From positions 3,755,001 through 3,819,000 of the forward strand of contig NZ_CP041405.1 of the NCBI RefSeq assembly GCF_007066085.1: DNA of 64,000 nucleotides, given 5' to 3'. The notes beneath the pieces are model-generated. The model searched no databases. It worked only from the letters and a program-made list of their open reading frames with translations, and was not told the origin of the DNA. Shown here piece after piece: positions 8,936-19,907 of this stretch (position 1 is the stretch's first letter; each line of letters begins with the position of its first letter). The DNA is from Paenibacillus thiaminolyticus. Lineage in GTDB: Bacteria > Bacillota > Bacilli > Paenibacillales > Paenibacillaceae. Both the position numbers and the translations under genes were made by a program.

Positions 8936-9678
8936 TTCTCGTTCTCCTTCTTTCCCGCTTCCGAACTGTCCACCGCTCCATTCATCGCGTTCACATAGTA
9001 CACTTCGCCATTTTCGAGCAAAATCCGCCAGGAAGGCGCCGCCACCTGGGTATCGGCCTCGAAGAGCTGGCCATGATAGCCCAACTGAATATCCTTCACG
9101 ATCGAGCCGGGCGCCAGCACATTGTCGATCACGCTCTGCAGCGCTTTGGACGCGGACAAAATCTTTTGCTCCTGATTGACCTTAGGCTCGATCAATTCTA
9201 CATATTGCTGCCGGTAGGCCGTAATCTTCTGGCTGCGGGTACTCAACTCAAGCGTTACATCGAATATGGGCAGCCCGTTCGCCAGCCGCTGGTGAAGCAG
9301 GAAGGTATCGACGCTTCCGCTGAACGAATCATATCGGTACATTTCAATATGGGGAATCTCTCCCTGCAGCCCGCGCACCAGATCCTTCTCCGCGAAAATA
9401 ATGGTGCTGTCCTGCGGATCCTCGAGCGGCACCGGTTCCGGGTCACGCCGGACGAACCGGTACGTAATCTCGCGCAGCGCCGGGGTTTCCGCCGGTATTT
9501 TGGACGTAACCTGAATTCTCTTCACATCCATCATCTGGCGCGTCTCCTCAGATAGCGATGTCCAGTCCAGATCGGAATGGAGCTGCTCGCGAATATCCTG
9601 CCACAGCTGGTAGCCGAGCACGATATTCAGCAACAGGAACGCGTATATCAAAATATTTTTGGCCCTACTCCAGTCCAT
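8932..9678 (-). CDS. walI: WalI/YycI regulator of WalK
   Basis: A 248-residue bitopic membrane protein: short cytoplasmic start (MDWSRAKN), one helix ('ILIYAFLLLNIVLGYQLW', about 8-26) and an extracytoplasmic YycI domain. In Bacillus, YycI and YycH bind WalK through their helices and restrain or tune its kinase activity. ATG 9678 was chosen over a start 13 codons upstream because AGGAGG precedes it by 6 nt. It lies between walH and walJ in the conserved order. Confidence 0.92.
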   Translation of the reverse strand: MDWSRAKNILIYAFLLLNIVLGYQLWQDIREQLHSDLDWTSLSEETRQMMDVKRIQVTSKIPAETPALREITYRFVRRDPEPVPLEDPQDSTIIFAEKDLVRGLQGEIPHIEMYRYDSFSGSVDTFLLHQRLANGLPIFDVTLELSTRSQKITAYRQQYVELIEPKVNQEQKILSASKALQSVIDNVLAPGSIVKDIQLGYHGQLFEADTQVAAPSWRILLENGEVYYVNAMNGAVDSSEAGKKENEK

Positions 9679-9732
9679 GCCGATCCTCCTTTGCGCTTCA
9701 TGATTCCGGTTCCGCATCGAGCAGGATTCGCC

Positions 9733-11040
9733 CTATTGCAGCAGCGTCGTGGATCCGTCATTGAACTTCACCTGCCACGTAGGCACCAAGTGAATCGTCT
9801 CCTGGCTGTAATGCGGCACGTAGACGGGATCGACGCTGACGATCTCATTCAGCCGCCCGAGCGTCTTCAGCTTGTCCAGCAAAGCGTCGCCGGCCGGAAG
9901 CTTGCGTATCTCCTTCTCCGCGGAGCGATTGAACAGCTGAATGAGCGATCGCTCGTAACTAGTAACCGTTCCTTGCTGTATCGTGACCTGCATATAGCCG
10001 AAATGGAATTCCGGCGTGCTGATGACCGGATACGAGCCCCAATATTGCTCGAACCGCATGACGACCCCGCGTTCATTCACCCCGCCGAACGATCCAGCCT
10101 GTCTCCCGTTCGGGTTCGGCAGCGTGAAGCGGTATTTCCCGTTCCATCCGCCATGCTGGTTGATGAAGCGAACCGCCGATGTCGCATCTGCTGCGACATC
10201 CTGCCTCCCTTCCGTCGTCACCGCCGGATCGGAATAGATAATCCAATTCTCTCCCCGGTTAATCTCCAGGCCGCGCTTGGCGTCGGTATAAATCTCGGAG
10301 TTGCCGGCGACGATATTTTTCGTCAAGGTTGGGTCAAAGAATAGACTGCGCTGCATCTGCTCCACCGTAATCTGTTCGTACGGCAGCTCCACCTCCACCG
10401 CCTCCAGCGGTTCCTCCGGCAGATAGAACATGCCGCCGACCATGCGGTACGGTGTCCAGGTGCGGCCGAATTCGACCTGCTGCGTGACATCCTGCACCGT
10501 AAGATCGGCCCGTGTCGATTCATAGACGGCGTCTCCCTTCGCATTGAAGAAGTACACCCTCACCTCGTTCGATTCGGGATTCGCATACACCCACATCCGC
10601 TTGATCGTCTCCTCCAGGAAGGTGGTGTCATCCCCAAGCGGAAATACCCGCTGCAGCAGCTTCGCCGGAACCGGCGAGTTGAATCTCAGCTCGATCCCTT
10701 CATTCTGCTTCCGTACCCGTTCCCATTCGACCGATGAGACCGGACGGTATTGGAAGTCGTCATACGTCCGCCCCTGCAGACGCTTCATGATAAAATTGTA
10801 GAACGTCGTTCCCGGATACAGCATCGTATGCTTGTCTTCTCCCAAGTGAAGAATCATCTGTTCCGGGAAAACGAGATTTTCCAGCCGTTCCTCCGGTCCG
10901 AGCGGCTCCGCTTTGATATAGTCGCTGGTCGTCTTCTTCTCAAAATTATAATACGGCATGCTGTACATCAGGAAGAAGCTTTGGAGGAGACTAAGCAGCA
11001 CAAGCACAGTGAGTACTATCGTCTTCAGCCGCTCAATCAT
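9733..11040 (-). CDS. walH: WalH/YycH regulator of WalK
   Basis: A 435-residue bitopic membrane protein with one N-terminal helix ('IVLTVLVLLSLLQSFFLMY') and a large extracytoplasmic YycH domain of about 400 residues. With WalI it forms the membrane complex that adjusts WalK signalling. The start codon overlaps the walK stop by 4 nt, so the two are translationally coupled. Length is usual for the family. Confidence 0.93.
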   Translation of the reverse strand: MIERLKTIVLTVLVLLSLLQSFFLMYSMPYYNFEKKTTSDYIKAEPLGPEERLENLVFPEQMILHLGEDKHTMLYPGTTFYNFIMKRLQGRTYDDFQYRPVSSVEWERVRKQNEGIELRFNSPVPAKLLQRVFPLGDDTTFLEETIKRMWVYANPESNEVRVYFFNAKGDAVYESTRADLTVQDVTQQVEFGRTWTPYRMVGGMFYLPEEPLEAVEVELPYEQITVEQMQRSLFFDPTLTKNIVAGNSEIYTDAKRGLEINRGENWIIYSDPAVTTEGRQDVAADATSAVRFINQHGGWNGKYRFTLPNPNGRQAGSFGGVNERGVVMRFEQYWGSYPVISTPEFHFGYMQVTIQQGTVTSYERSLIQLFNRSAEKEIRKLPAGDALLDKLKTLGRLNEIVSVDPVYVPHYSQETIHLVPTWQVKFNDGSTTLLQ

Positions 11041-12890
11041 ACGCTTGGGTCACTCCCTTCGGCCGACACCGGAAGAGTGAAGGTCACCTTCGTGCCTTCA
11101 TTCCATTCCGACTCGATTCGAATATCCCCGCCATGCGCCCGCACAATTTCCCGGGCAATGGACAACCCCAGACCGGTTCCTCCCATATTTCTTGATCTTG
11201 CCTTATCGACGCGGTAGAAGCGTTCGAAGATACGCTCCAGATCCTTTTGCGGAATACCCATACCGTTGTCGCTCACGTTCACCTCAACGCTCGGCTTATC
11301 TTCCCGGAAGAGGGCGGACAAGGTGACTTCGCCGCCATCCGGCGTATATTTCAACGCATTCGACACGAGATTGTCGAGCAGTTGATCGATCTGATCGCGG
11401 TCGATGACGACCGGAGCGTTGGTTCCCTCGACCGATGCCTTCGCCGTTATCCGCTTCTTGCGGAATTGGAACGAGAAGCGGTCCAGCACATCCTCCAGCA
11501 TCTCGGCAATATCGGTCGGCTGCTTGCGCATAATCGCCTGCTTCGAATCAAGCCGCGACAGATGAAGCAGATCCGTCACGAGCCGGATCATCCGCTCCGT
11601 CTCATTGCGGATGACGCCGACGAAGCGCTCGGAGAGCTCCTTCTCCTCCAAAGCGCCATCCTCCAGCGCTTCCGCATAGCTCTTGATCGTCGTGAGCGGT
11701 GTGCGCAGCTCATGCGACACATTCGCGACGAATTCGCGGCGCGATTGCTCCAGCTTCTCCTGCTCGGTTACATCCTGCAGGACGACAATCGAGCCGGTCA
11801 TGCCTTCGCCGCGGCGATGAATCGGGGTGAACGAGATACGAAGCACCGTATCGCTGCCCGGCTGGGCCGCTTCATCGTCCCCGCTCGCCGGGAGCAGCAT
11901 CCCGTTGTTCTCACTGCTGACGAGCTGCTCGACCTGCTGATCGGGAATGCTGAGCAGCCCGGCGATCGACCGGCCCAAGGCATCGGCTTCCGGGATCCCC
12001 AGCATCAAGCAAGCCCGGCGGTTCACGAGAATGACTTGTCCTGCATCGTCCGTCGCGATAACGCCGTCGCTCATATTGGTCAGGATCGAAGCCAGCTTCT
12101 CCTTCTCTTCCTCATTCGCATTGAGCGCTTCCTGCAGCCGCCGTGTCATATAGTTGAACGCCTCGCTCAGCTGTCCGATCTCGTCCGTGCCGAGCACCGG
12201 GACTTCGCCATCGAAGGTCCCCTCCGCCACCTTCGTCGCCTGCTTCGTTATCTCCTTGATCGGCTGCGTAATCGTATGAGCGAGAATGATGCCCAGCACC
12301 GCCGTCAAGCCGAGCGCGATCGCCATCCCCGAGAAGAAGATGCGGTTGATTCCGTTAATCGTCTCGTACAGTTCCTTCATCGACGCGACGATATACAAGG
12401 CGCCGACGAGCTTCCCGTTCGAGTAGACGGGTTGGGCCACAATCTGCTTGCGCACGTTCTTGTCGTCGATGATGACTTCCTCGTTATAGCTGATGCCCTG
12501 CAGCGCGCGGTTCACGACCGGCTCCGTATTTTTACGGCCGACATATTCCATATTCGTCTGGGACGAGGTCGTCAATACCCGGCCCGTCGCATCCAGCACC
12601 TGAATCTCCATGCCGTTCATATTGATGAAGTTGCGCACGAACCGATCGATCTCTTTAATCGTATTCGGATTGTCTACCGTGTCGTCGCCCTTTAACGTCT
12701 GGCCCGTATACAGAGACAGCAGCCCCGCCGTATTGCGCAGATCCCGGGAGAAATTCAGCGTCAACGAATTCTTCATCGAGCTGACGAAGTACACACCGAT
12801 TAATTGCATCGCGATCAGAATGAGCAATACGTAAATAATGATCAGCTTCGCCTGGATGGTGCGAAAAAAACGGCCGATCCCCCACTTCAT
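11037..12890 (-). CDS. walK: WalK/YycG essential sensor histidine kinase
   Basis: A 617-residue membrane kinase that senses cell-wall status and phosphorylates WalR. Order of parts: transmembrane helix 1 (about 12-33), extracytoplasmic Cache-like sensor domain (about 34-183), helix 2 (about 184-205), HAMP (about 206-258), PAS (about 262-370), a HisKA domain with phospho-acceptor His393 in 'ANVSHELRTPL', and a HATPase domain with the N box 'NLVSNALKY' and G boxes 'DNGMGIP' and 'GGTGLGLSI'. Its ATG follows directly on the walR stop codon. In relatives this system controls autolysins and is essential. Confidence 0.96.
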   Translation of the reverse strand: MKWGIGRFFRTIQAKLIIIYVLLILIAMQLIGVYFVSSMKNSLTLNFSRDLRNTAGLLSLYTGQTLKGDDTVDNPNTIKEIDRFVRNFINMNGMEIQVLDATGRVLTTSSQTNMEYVGRKNTEPVVNRALQGISYNEEVIIDDKNVRKQIVAQPVYSNGKLVGALYIVASMKELYETINGINRIFFSGMAIALGLTAVLGIILAHTITQPIKEITKQATKVAEGTFDGEVPVLGTDEIGQLSEAFNYMTRRLQEALNANEEEKEKLASILTNMSDGVIATDDAGQVILVNRRACLMLGIPEADALGRSIAGLLSIPDQQVEQLVSSENNGMLLPASGDDEAAQPGSDTVLRISFTPIHRRGEGMTGSIVVLQDVTEQEKLEQSRREFVANVSHELRTPLTTIKSYAEALEDGALEEKELSERFVGVIRNETERMIRLVTDLLHLSRLDSKQAIMRKQPTDIAEMLEDVLDRFSFQFRKKRITAKASVEGTNAPVVIDRDQIDQLLDNLVSNALKYTPDGGEVTLSALFREDKPSVEVNVSDNGMGIPQKDLERIFERFYRVDKARSRNMGGTGLGLSIAREIVRAHGGDIRIESEWNEGTKVTFTLPVSAEGSDPSV

Positions 12891-13625
12891 TTAGAAGCCC
12901 CCGTTACGCGGGTTGCGCATCATATAACCGAGGCCCCGCCGCGTAATGATATATTCCGGCTTGCTCGGATCATCCTCGATCTTCTCGCGCAGGCGGCGAA
13001 TCGTCACGTCTACCGTACGGACATCGCCGAAGTATTCATACCCCCATACGGCCTGGAGCAGATGCTCCCGGGTCATGACCTTCCCCGCATTCCGCACCAG
13101 ATAATGAAGCAGCTCGTACTCCCGGTGGGTCAGATCGAGCATTTCCTTGTTCTTGTACACGACATACATGTCGGTATCGATCAGCAGCTCATGCAGCCGC
13201 ATGCCTTGCTTCTCGCCGTTATCCGTACTCTGCTCATCGGCCGCGGCCAGAGCGGATGCCTTGTTCTGCCGCCGCAGATGCGCCTTGACCCGCGCCAGCA
13301 TCTCGCGCGTGCTGAACGGCTTCGTCACATAGTCATCCGCGCCCATTTCCAGCCCCAGCACCTTATCCAGCTCCGTATCCTTCGCCGTCAACATAATGAT
13401 CGGCATATGAAGATGCTGTCTGATCTCCCGGCATACATCCATTCCGTCCTTCACCGGCAGCATCAGATCAAGCAGGATCAGGTCCGGCTTCTCCGACAAC
13501 GCCAGCTCGACCGCCTTACCGCCATCGAAGGCGCAGATGACCTCGTACCCTTCCTTTTCCAGATTGAATTTGAGAATATCCGCTATCGGCTGCTCATCAT
13601 CCACCACGAGAATTTTCCCGTGCAT
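12891..13625 (-). CDS. walR: WalR/YycF response regulator
   Basis: A 244-residue OmpR/PhoB-type regulator. The receiver domain has the acidic pocket 'VVDDE', phospho-acceptor D53 ('LLDLMLPV') and the conserved Thr and Lys ('MLTAKD', 'YVTKPFS'). The C-terminal winged helix ends in '[28 protein letters not shown]', nearly invariant in WalR. ATG 13625 ([11 protein letters not shown]) is chosen from the family start; an extension of 31 codons upstream is not family-like. First gene of walRKHIJ; its promoter should lie in 13626-13800. Confidence 0.96.
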   Translation of the reverse strand: MHGKILVVDDEQPIADILKFNLEKEGYEVICAFDGGKAVELALSEKPDLILLDLMLPVKDGMDVCREIRQHLHMPIIMLTAKDTELDKVLGLEMGADDYVTKPFSTREMLARVKAHLRRQNKASALAAADEQSTDNGEKQGMRLHELLIDTDMYVVYKNKEMLDLTHREYELLHYLVRNAGKVMTREHLLQAVWGYEYFGDVRTVDVTIRRLREKIEDDPSKPEYIITRRGLGYMMRNPRNGGF

Positions 13626-13832
13626 GAAGCCACACCTCTCTCTATCTTGAAAATGTCCCCTGTTATGATCGGTTCCAACTTGCCATGAATTCGATAGAAT
13701 CAGTTCCACACTATCCATGTCCCTCTATATTACCATATTTGCCGGCACATCCCGAATGTCAACCCCGGATTGGACAAATTTTATAAATTGTTCTCCTTTG
13801 TCTGTTTTCCTTCCGGCTCTGCCATGGATGCA

Positions 13833-13864
13833 CCAAAAAGAGGCGGGAGTACTTCTCCCGCCTC
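13833..13864 (-). terminator. Terminator of the M23 peptidase gene
   Basis: A perfect 10-bp stem (gaggcgggag / ctcccgcctc) with a 5-nt loop is followed on the minus strand by tttttgg. It lies 36 nt downstream of the peptidase stop codon. Confidence 0.9.
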
Positions 13865-13899
13865 GGTATCGTTCATAGTAGGTTGTTCAACTACTCGAA

Positions 13900-15432
13900 T
13901 TATAAATATTTTAAAGGGTTCTGGACTTCGTCGTTCACATGGATCTCAAAATGAAGATGCGTGCCCGTCGAATTGCCCGTATTGCCCATCACGCCGATAT
14001 CTTGTCCCTTTTCCACAATATCGCCGACATTCACGCCAATTGAGTTGAGATGACCGTATAGCGTCTTGTAGCCGTTATTATGGTCGACGATGATGGCATT
14101 GCCATAGCCGCTCTTCTGTCCGGCAAAAACAACGACGCCTTCGTCCGCTGCCATGATGGAGCGATCGGACGATACGAGATCGATCCCTTTATGCGTCCGG
14201 CCCCAGCGGCTGCCGAAGCCGCTGGTCAGCGTAGCGCCGTTGACAGGCCAATCGAAGGTTCCTGATCCTTCGCCGCGGACCACCTTCGTTCCACGCAAAA
14301 TAATCTCGGGAACGGAAGGCTCGATAACCTCCTGCTCAATCCACTCTTCATGAGTCAGCTTGCCGTTATCCTTCGTCAGACGGTACGACATCCGCTTCAA
14401 GCCCTGCTTGCCCTTGCGCACGACCTTCGACTCGCCGGCGCGCATGTCCGGATCCTCCTTAATGATCCGCTGCGGCTCCGTCACCAAATATTCGCTGTAT
14501 GCTTCTACGGTCTTCACCGTAATCATCGGCTTCGCATCGGTCAGATCCAACTCCTGCCCCGGCTTCAGCACTTCTTCCCCGACATTCGGGTTGTTGCGGT
14601 AGATCGTCTCCAGCGGCACATTCTGCTTTTTGGCGATTGAAGAGAGCGTCTCGCCCTCCTTCACCGCATATTTGACCGGCTTGGAGACGCCAGTCGTCAG
14701 CATCCGGAGCGCCTCCTCCGGCTTCAGCACCTGCTGCGGATCGGTATTGCTCTCCTCCATGCTTACCCGCTCGCGGAACTCGACCGACTCCACGCGGGAC
14801 ATTGCCTTCGTCGCATTCGCGGAACGAACCGGCGCGGCCAGCACTTTGACCTCCTTGGCCGACGTGCCTGCGCCCGCCTTGCCGGAATACTTCGACTTAA
14901 TCTGGGCGAGAATCTTCTCTGCCGTCGCTTCATCCTTCACGATGCCGATGTTCTTGCCGTTCACCTTGAGCTGGACGCCGGCCGCATACGGCTTCAGCGC
15001 ACTATCCAGCTTGGCAATCGTCTCTTCCGTCGCCGGCTTCGCCTTGAAGCCGGAGTCCGGCTCCGTGCGGATATTCTTCGTATCGATCTGAATATGCGCG
15101 TTCGGATATTTCCCTTGCTCTTCCTGCTGCTTCTTCGCATAGAACGACTCCAGTTCGTCCACATTGGAGACCGTTCCCAACCATTCACTATTGTTATATA
15201 CGTGAAAATACGTTACCGTATTGGCATGAACATAGGCGGTTCCGCCCCAAATCGAAGCAGCGATAAGCGCCACTCCTCCCAGAGTCAGACCGAGTTGCTT
15301 CTTATGAGCAGCGATCCACGGCTGGGCGGATTCCGGCATCATCCGACGCCACGCTGCCTTTATTTGTTGCCACCGGCTGGCTGAGTCCGAATGCTTCTCA
15401 TCCGTCCGGTGCTCGCTATCGTAACGTTCCAT
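13900..15432 (-). CDS. Membrane-anchored LysM-G5-M23 endopeptidase
   Basis: A 510-residue cell-wall hydrolase expected to cut peptide cross-links of peptidoglycan. Domains in order: cytoplasmic start, transmembrane anchor (about 49-70, 'LGLTLGGVALIAASIWGG'), an uncharacterised region, LysM (about 255-300, 'YAVKEGETLSSIAKKQNVP'), a G5 domain (about 302-385) and a C-terminal M23 domain. The zinc site is seen as H414-x-x-x-D418 (HKGID) and the H492-L-H494 motif (THLHFE). It lies upstream of walR on the same strand, with a terminator and promoter gap between them. WalR regulates such hydrolases in relatives, so control by WalR is plausible, though I found no clean WalR box. Confidence 0.9.
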   Translation of the reverse strand: MERYDSEHRTDEKHSDSASRWQQIKAAWRRMMPESAQPWIAAHKKQLGLTLGGVALIAASIWGGTAYVHANTVTYFHVYNNSEWLGTVSNVDELESFYAKKQQEEQGKYPNAHIQIDTKNIRTEPDSGFKAKPATEETIAKLDSALKPYAAGVQLKVNGKNIGIVKDEATAEKILAQIKSKYSGKAGAGTSAKEVKVLAAPVRSANATKAMSRVESVEFRERVSMEESNTDPQQVLKPEEALRMLTTGVSKPVKYAVKEGETLSSIAKKQNVPLETIYRNNPNVGEEVLKPGQELDLTDAKPMITVKTVEAYSEYLVTEPQRIIKEDPDMRAGESKVVRKGKQGLKRMSYRLTKDNGKLTHEEWIEQEVIEPSVPEIILRGTKVVRGEGSGTFDWPVNGATLTSGFGSRWGRTHKGIDLVSSDRSIMAADEGVVVFAGQKSGYGNAIIVDHNNGYKTLYGHLNSIGVNVGDIVEKGQDIGVMGNTGNSTGTHLHFEIHVNDEVQNPLKYL

Positions 15433-15710
15433 GTCAGTCTCCTTTTTGATTCACATCTGATATCAAGACTTCTGCGCCGATTACAACGGGACATCGAACG
15501 GTGGCCATACATGCCTGTATGCGGTGTACCGGCAAGGCTCGATTCCCTGTATCCGTATCCATTCTGTCTCTGCATCATGCTGCGGACCCCGACAAATGGT
15601 TAAAGTTTTGTCATCTTTTTTCCACCTTTTCTACTGTAACATAGGTCGAAAGAACAATGCAACTGACGAAAAAAATGGGCAAAATTAAGGAGCTTTCCGG
15701 TTTTTAACGA

Positions 15711-15757
15711 AAAAACACGGTTACGGCGCACCTGCTATGCAAGATGCGCCATAACCG
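15711..15757. terminator. Bidirectional terminator
   Basis: Two 20-nt arms (15711-15730 and 15737-15757) with one mismatch have A-runs before and T-runs after, so the hairpin can end transcripts from either side. On the minus strand it closes the gene at 15821-16486. The rest of 15433-15820 holds only the promoter region of the peptidase gene. Confidence 0.85.
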
Positions 15758-15820
15758 TGTTTTTTATTCATGAATTGGCAAGCTGCCGCTCCTCGATTTA
15801 GCAGCCCGGCCGGTGAAGAT

Positions 15821-16486
15821 CTAAGGCGTCCCTTCTGGATCGCCCGCTTGGCCCTTTGTTTCTGATGAAGTAGGCGGCTCTTCCCCCGTGTCAGGCTTGC
15901 CTTTCAACCATTCGAGTATCTGACCGTATTCCTCGTCATTCAAATATTTCGCCAATATCTGCTCGGCTTCGGTCAACTCCGCCGCCGTCAAGCCGTCCTC
16001 CATCAGCGTGGACAACCGCTGCATCTCCTCTTGGGGCAGCTTCTTCATCAAAGCCGCGAACAACTGCTCCTTGCCGGATGCCGGAATCTCCTCTTTATTG
16101 CGTGTCAACGCATCGGGGGAGATGACGACCCGCTCCCGCTCAGCCGCTTCGGCGGAAGAGATTCCGCCCATCACAGGCAGCGCTCCGTCACCAGGCTCCT
16201 CCTTTGGCGGATCGGATGTTTCCTTACCTGCTGCCGGGGCTTGCGGAGTCTGCGGCTTCTGCTTGCTGTTATCCGGCTGCGCCTTGCCGCCGCCTCCGAA
16301 CAGCTCCCCCCACATCGTGGTGAGCGTGAGAGAAGGCCGCTCAATCGGAATCTGGAACGTGTTCAACGCCGATTGAATATAGCGATCGACGACGACCGCC
16401 GTCGTGGCTATTGTGATGAAGCCGGATAATACGCTGACCATCACGATGATGGCGATCAGACGGAAAATGCGTAGCGTCATACGCAT
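15821..16486 (-). CDS. Membrane-anchored protein of unknown function
   Basis: A 221-residue protein: N-terminal transmembrane helix (about 8-33, 'LIAIIVMVSVLSGFITIATTAVVV'), a Gly/Lys/Pro-rich linker of low complexity (about 70-115), and an acidic helical C-terminal domain whose text 'QEEMQRLSTLMEDGLTAAELTEAEQILAKYLNDEEYGQI' suggests a helical regulatory or spore-related fold. I do not recognise the family. ATG 16486 follows GGGAGG by 8 nt; an upstream extension of 51 codons is unsupported. It sits between purA and the peptidase on the same strand, with terminators on both sides, so it is monocistronic. Confidence 0.75.
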   Translation of the reverse strand: MRMTLRIFRLIAIIVMVSVLSGFITIATTAVVVDRYIQSALNTFQIPIERPSLTLTTMWGELFGGGGKAQPDNSKQKPQTPQAPAAGKETSDPPKEEPGDGALPVMGGISSAEAAERERVVISPDALTRNKEEIPASGKEQLFAALMKKLPQEEMQRLSTLMEDGLTAAELTEAEQILAKYLNDEEYGQILEWLKGKPDTGEEPPTSSETKGQAGDPEGTP

Positions 16487-16582
16487 AGATGATGCCTCCC
16501 AGCCAGCTACCCGTCGTCTAGCAATGGAAGAGAGAACGGGTAGAGTTGCATTTGTGTTACTTCCTAGTATGCCCACAAATGC

Positions 16583-16623
16583 ACAAAAAAAACCGGCCGT
16601 TCCTCTCGGGAACAACCGGTTAG
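16583..16623 (-). terminator. purA terminator
   Basis: On the minus strand, the hairpin aaccggttgttccc...ggaacggccggtt is followed by a run of eight T. It lies 25 nt downstream of purA. Confidence 0.88.
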
Positions 16624-16647
16624 CATTACTTCTCTTCATTCATTAAC

Positions 16648-17952
<1,305 letters not shown>

Positions 17953-18025
17953 TCACACACCAATTTTCGCTGCATTCTTCCGAAGGCAGCATTTTAAGTG
18001 TATCAGCGTTAGAAGATGAAGTCAA

Positions 18026-18083
18026 TAAAAAAGCGAACGTTACGTACCGGCCACATATCAATGTTCGGAAAAGTAACGCTCGC
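18026..18083 (-). terminator. dnaB terminator
   Basis: Minus-strand arms gcgagcgttac and gtaacgttcgc enclose a 29-nt loop and are followed by ttttttatt. It ends the rplI-dnaB transcript before purA. Confidence 0.8.
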
Positions 18084-18106
18084 ACGCTATGAATTCCATT
18101 AAATGT

Positions 18107-19462
18107 CTAACCTGTAGGCATTTCATGATGATTGCGTTCGTAGCTTACGAATTTATTGAAATTTTTGAGGAAGACGAGCTCGACGGTTCCAACCGGACCG
18201 TTCCGCTGCTTGGCGATAATGATCTCGATGATGTTCTTTTTCTCGGTTTCCTTGTCGTAGTAGTCATCGCGGTACAGGAACGCGACGATATCGGCATCCT
18301 GCTCAATCGAACCGGATTCCCGCAAGTCGGACATCATCGGGCGCTTATCCTGGCGCTGCTCCACGCCCCGGCTGAGCTGCGAGAGGGCGATGACAGGAAC
18401 CTCAAGCTCCCTGGCAATCTGCTTCAGCGTCCGGGAGATCTCGGATACTTCCTGCTGCCGGTTCTCTCCCGGCTTGCCGCGGCCATGAATGAGCTGCAGA
18501 TAGTCAATCAGAATCATACCCAGCCCGCGCTCTTTCTTCAGGCGCCGGCACTTCGCCCGGATATCGGCGACGGTCACGCCCGGCGTGTCATCGATATAGA
18601 CTTCGGCCTCGGACAGCGCCGCAATCGACATCGTCAGCTTCTCCCAATCGTCATCCTCCAGTTGTCCGGTGCGCAGCCGGCCCGCATCCACGTTCGACTC
18701 CGCGCAGATCATCCGCTGAACGAGCTGTGAGGCGGACATCTCCAGACTGAAGATCGCCACCGTCTCCTTCGCCCGCACGCCGACATTCTGGGCGATATTG
18801 AGCGCGAACGCGGTCTTCCCTACCGAAGGACGAGCCGCCACGATAATGAGGTCGCTTCGCTGGAAGCCGGAGGTCATCTTGTCCAGATCGGGGAATCCCG
18901 ACGGAATCCCCGTCGTCCCGCCCTGATGCTCGCTCAGGAACTCGACCCGCTCGTAGACATCCATCAGCACATCCTTAATCGCGATGAAGCCGCTGGACGA
19001 ACGGCGATTCGATATTTCCAGAATCCGCCGCTCCGCATCGCTTAGCAGGCCGGAGACATCCTCGCCGCCGGAATAGCCTTCGCTCACGATCTGGGTCGCG
19101 GTCCGGATAAGGCGGCGCATCATCGACTTCTCTTCGATGATCTGCGCATAGTAATCGACATTGGCCGCGGTCGGCACCGCGTTGGCCAGCTTCGTCAGAT
19201 ACGAGATGCGGCCGACATCCTCCAGCTGCTGCTTCGCCTGCAGCTTGGCCGTCAGCGTAATCAGATCGACAGGCTGATTTTCCTCGCCGAGTTCAATCAT
19301 CGCCTCGTAGATCATTTGGTGAGCCGGATCGTAGAAGTCCTCCGGCTGAATCCGTTCCATCGCCGTAATCAAGGCTTCGGATTGCAGCAGAATCGCCCCG
19401 AGTACCGCTTGCTCCGCCTCCAGATTTTGCGGCGGAATTCGATCAACGAACAAGTCGTTCAT
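18107..19462 (-). CDS. dnaB: Replicative DNA helicase DnaB-type
   Basis: A 451-residue hexameric 5'-3' helicase of the replication fork (called DnaC in Bacillus). The N-terminal DnaB domain opens with 'RIPPQNLEAEQAVLGA'. The RecA-like domain has Walker A 'AARPSVGKTAFALNIA', Walker B 'MILIDYLQLI' and the arginine finger region 'YRDDYYDKE'. No intein is present. It begins 1 nt after the rplI stop codon and forms an operon with gdpP-rplI. Confidence 0.97.
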   Translation of the reverse strand: MNDLFVDRIPPQNLEAEQAVLGAILLQSEALITAMERIQPEDFYDPAHQMIYEAMIELGEENQPVDLITLTAKLQAKQQLEDVGRISYLTKLANAVPTAANVDYYAQIIEEKSMMRRLIRTATQIVSEGYSGGEDVSGLLSDAERRILEISNRRSSSGFIAIKDVLMDVYERVEFLSEHQGGTTGIPSGFPDLDKMTSGFQRSDLIIVAARPSVGKTAFALNIAQNVGVRAKETVAIFSLEMSASQLVQRMICAESNVDAGRLRTGQLEDDDWEKLTMSIAALSEAEVYIDDTPGVTVADIRAKCRRLKKERGLGMILIDYLQLIHGRGKPGENRQQEVSEISRTLKQIARELEVPVIALSQLSRGVEQRQDKRPMMSDLRESGSIEQDADIVAFLYRDDYYDKETEKKNIIEIIIAKQRNGPVGTVELVFLKNFNKFVSYERNHHEMPTG

Positions 19463-19463
19463 C

Positions 19464-19907
19464 TTATTCCTCCGTGACGTGAACCTTCACTGTCGCCTTT
19501 ACATCCGGGTGCAGCTTTATGGTTACATTCGTATAGCCGAGCGAACGAATCGGTTCGTCCAGTTCGATCTTACGCTTATCGATTTTGAGCTTCATCTTGC
19601 TGAGCGCTTCCGCGATCTGCTTCGTCGTAATCGCCCCGAACAGACGGCCGCCTTCTCCGGCCTTCGCCGACAGCGGTACCGTCGTCTCATTCAAGGTCGC
19701 AGCGAGCTTCTCCGCATCCAGTTTCTCCTGCTCCTTGCGTTTCTGCTCCGATTTATGCTGTTGCTCCAGGGTCTTCAGATTGCCGTCCGTCGCCGGACGC
19801 GCAAGTCCCTGCTTGAACAGGAAGTTCTGCGCATATCCTTCGGAGACTTCCTTGATTTGCCCCTTCTTGCCTTGTCCTTTAACATCCTGCAACAAAATGA
19901 CTTTCAT
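19464..19907 (-). CDS. rplI: Ribosomal protein L9
   Basis: A 147-residue protein that binds 23S rRNA at the base of the L1 stalk. It starts [30 protein letters not shown], the L9 signature, followed by the long connecting helix rich in Lys, Gln and Glu and the C-terminal domain. It overlaps gdpP by 4 nt, so the two are translationally coupled. Confidence 0.97.
   Translation of the reverse strand: MKVILLQDVKGQGKKGQIKEVSEGYAQNFLFKQGLARPATDGNLKTLEQQHKSEQKRKEQEKLDAEKLAATLNETTVPLSAKAGEGGRLFGAITTKQIAEALSKMKLKIDKRKIELDEPIRSLGYTNVTIKLHPDVKATVKVHVTEE

Noticed and set aside
10750..12695. Long plus-strand frames antisense to walK
   Set aside because: High-GC antisense shadows of walK with no start signals and His/Arg-rich nonsense composition.
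13840..13864. Possible regulatory palindrome between walR and the M23 gene
   Set aside because: The T-run on the minus strand shows it is simply the peptidase gene's terminator.
15600..15660. WalR box (TGTWAH-N5-TGTWAH) upstream of the M23 peptidase
   Set aside because: Single half-sites such as tgtaac occur, but no properly spaced second half was found.
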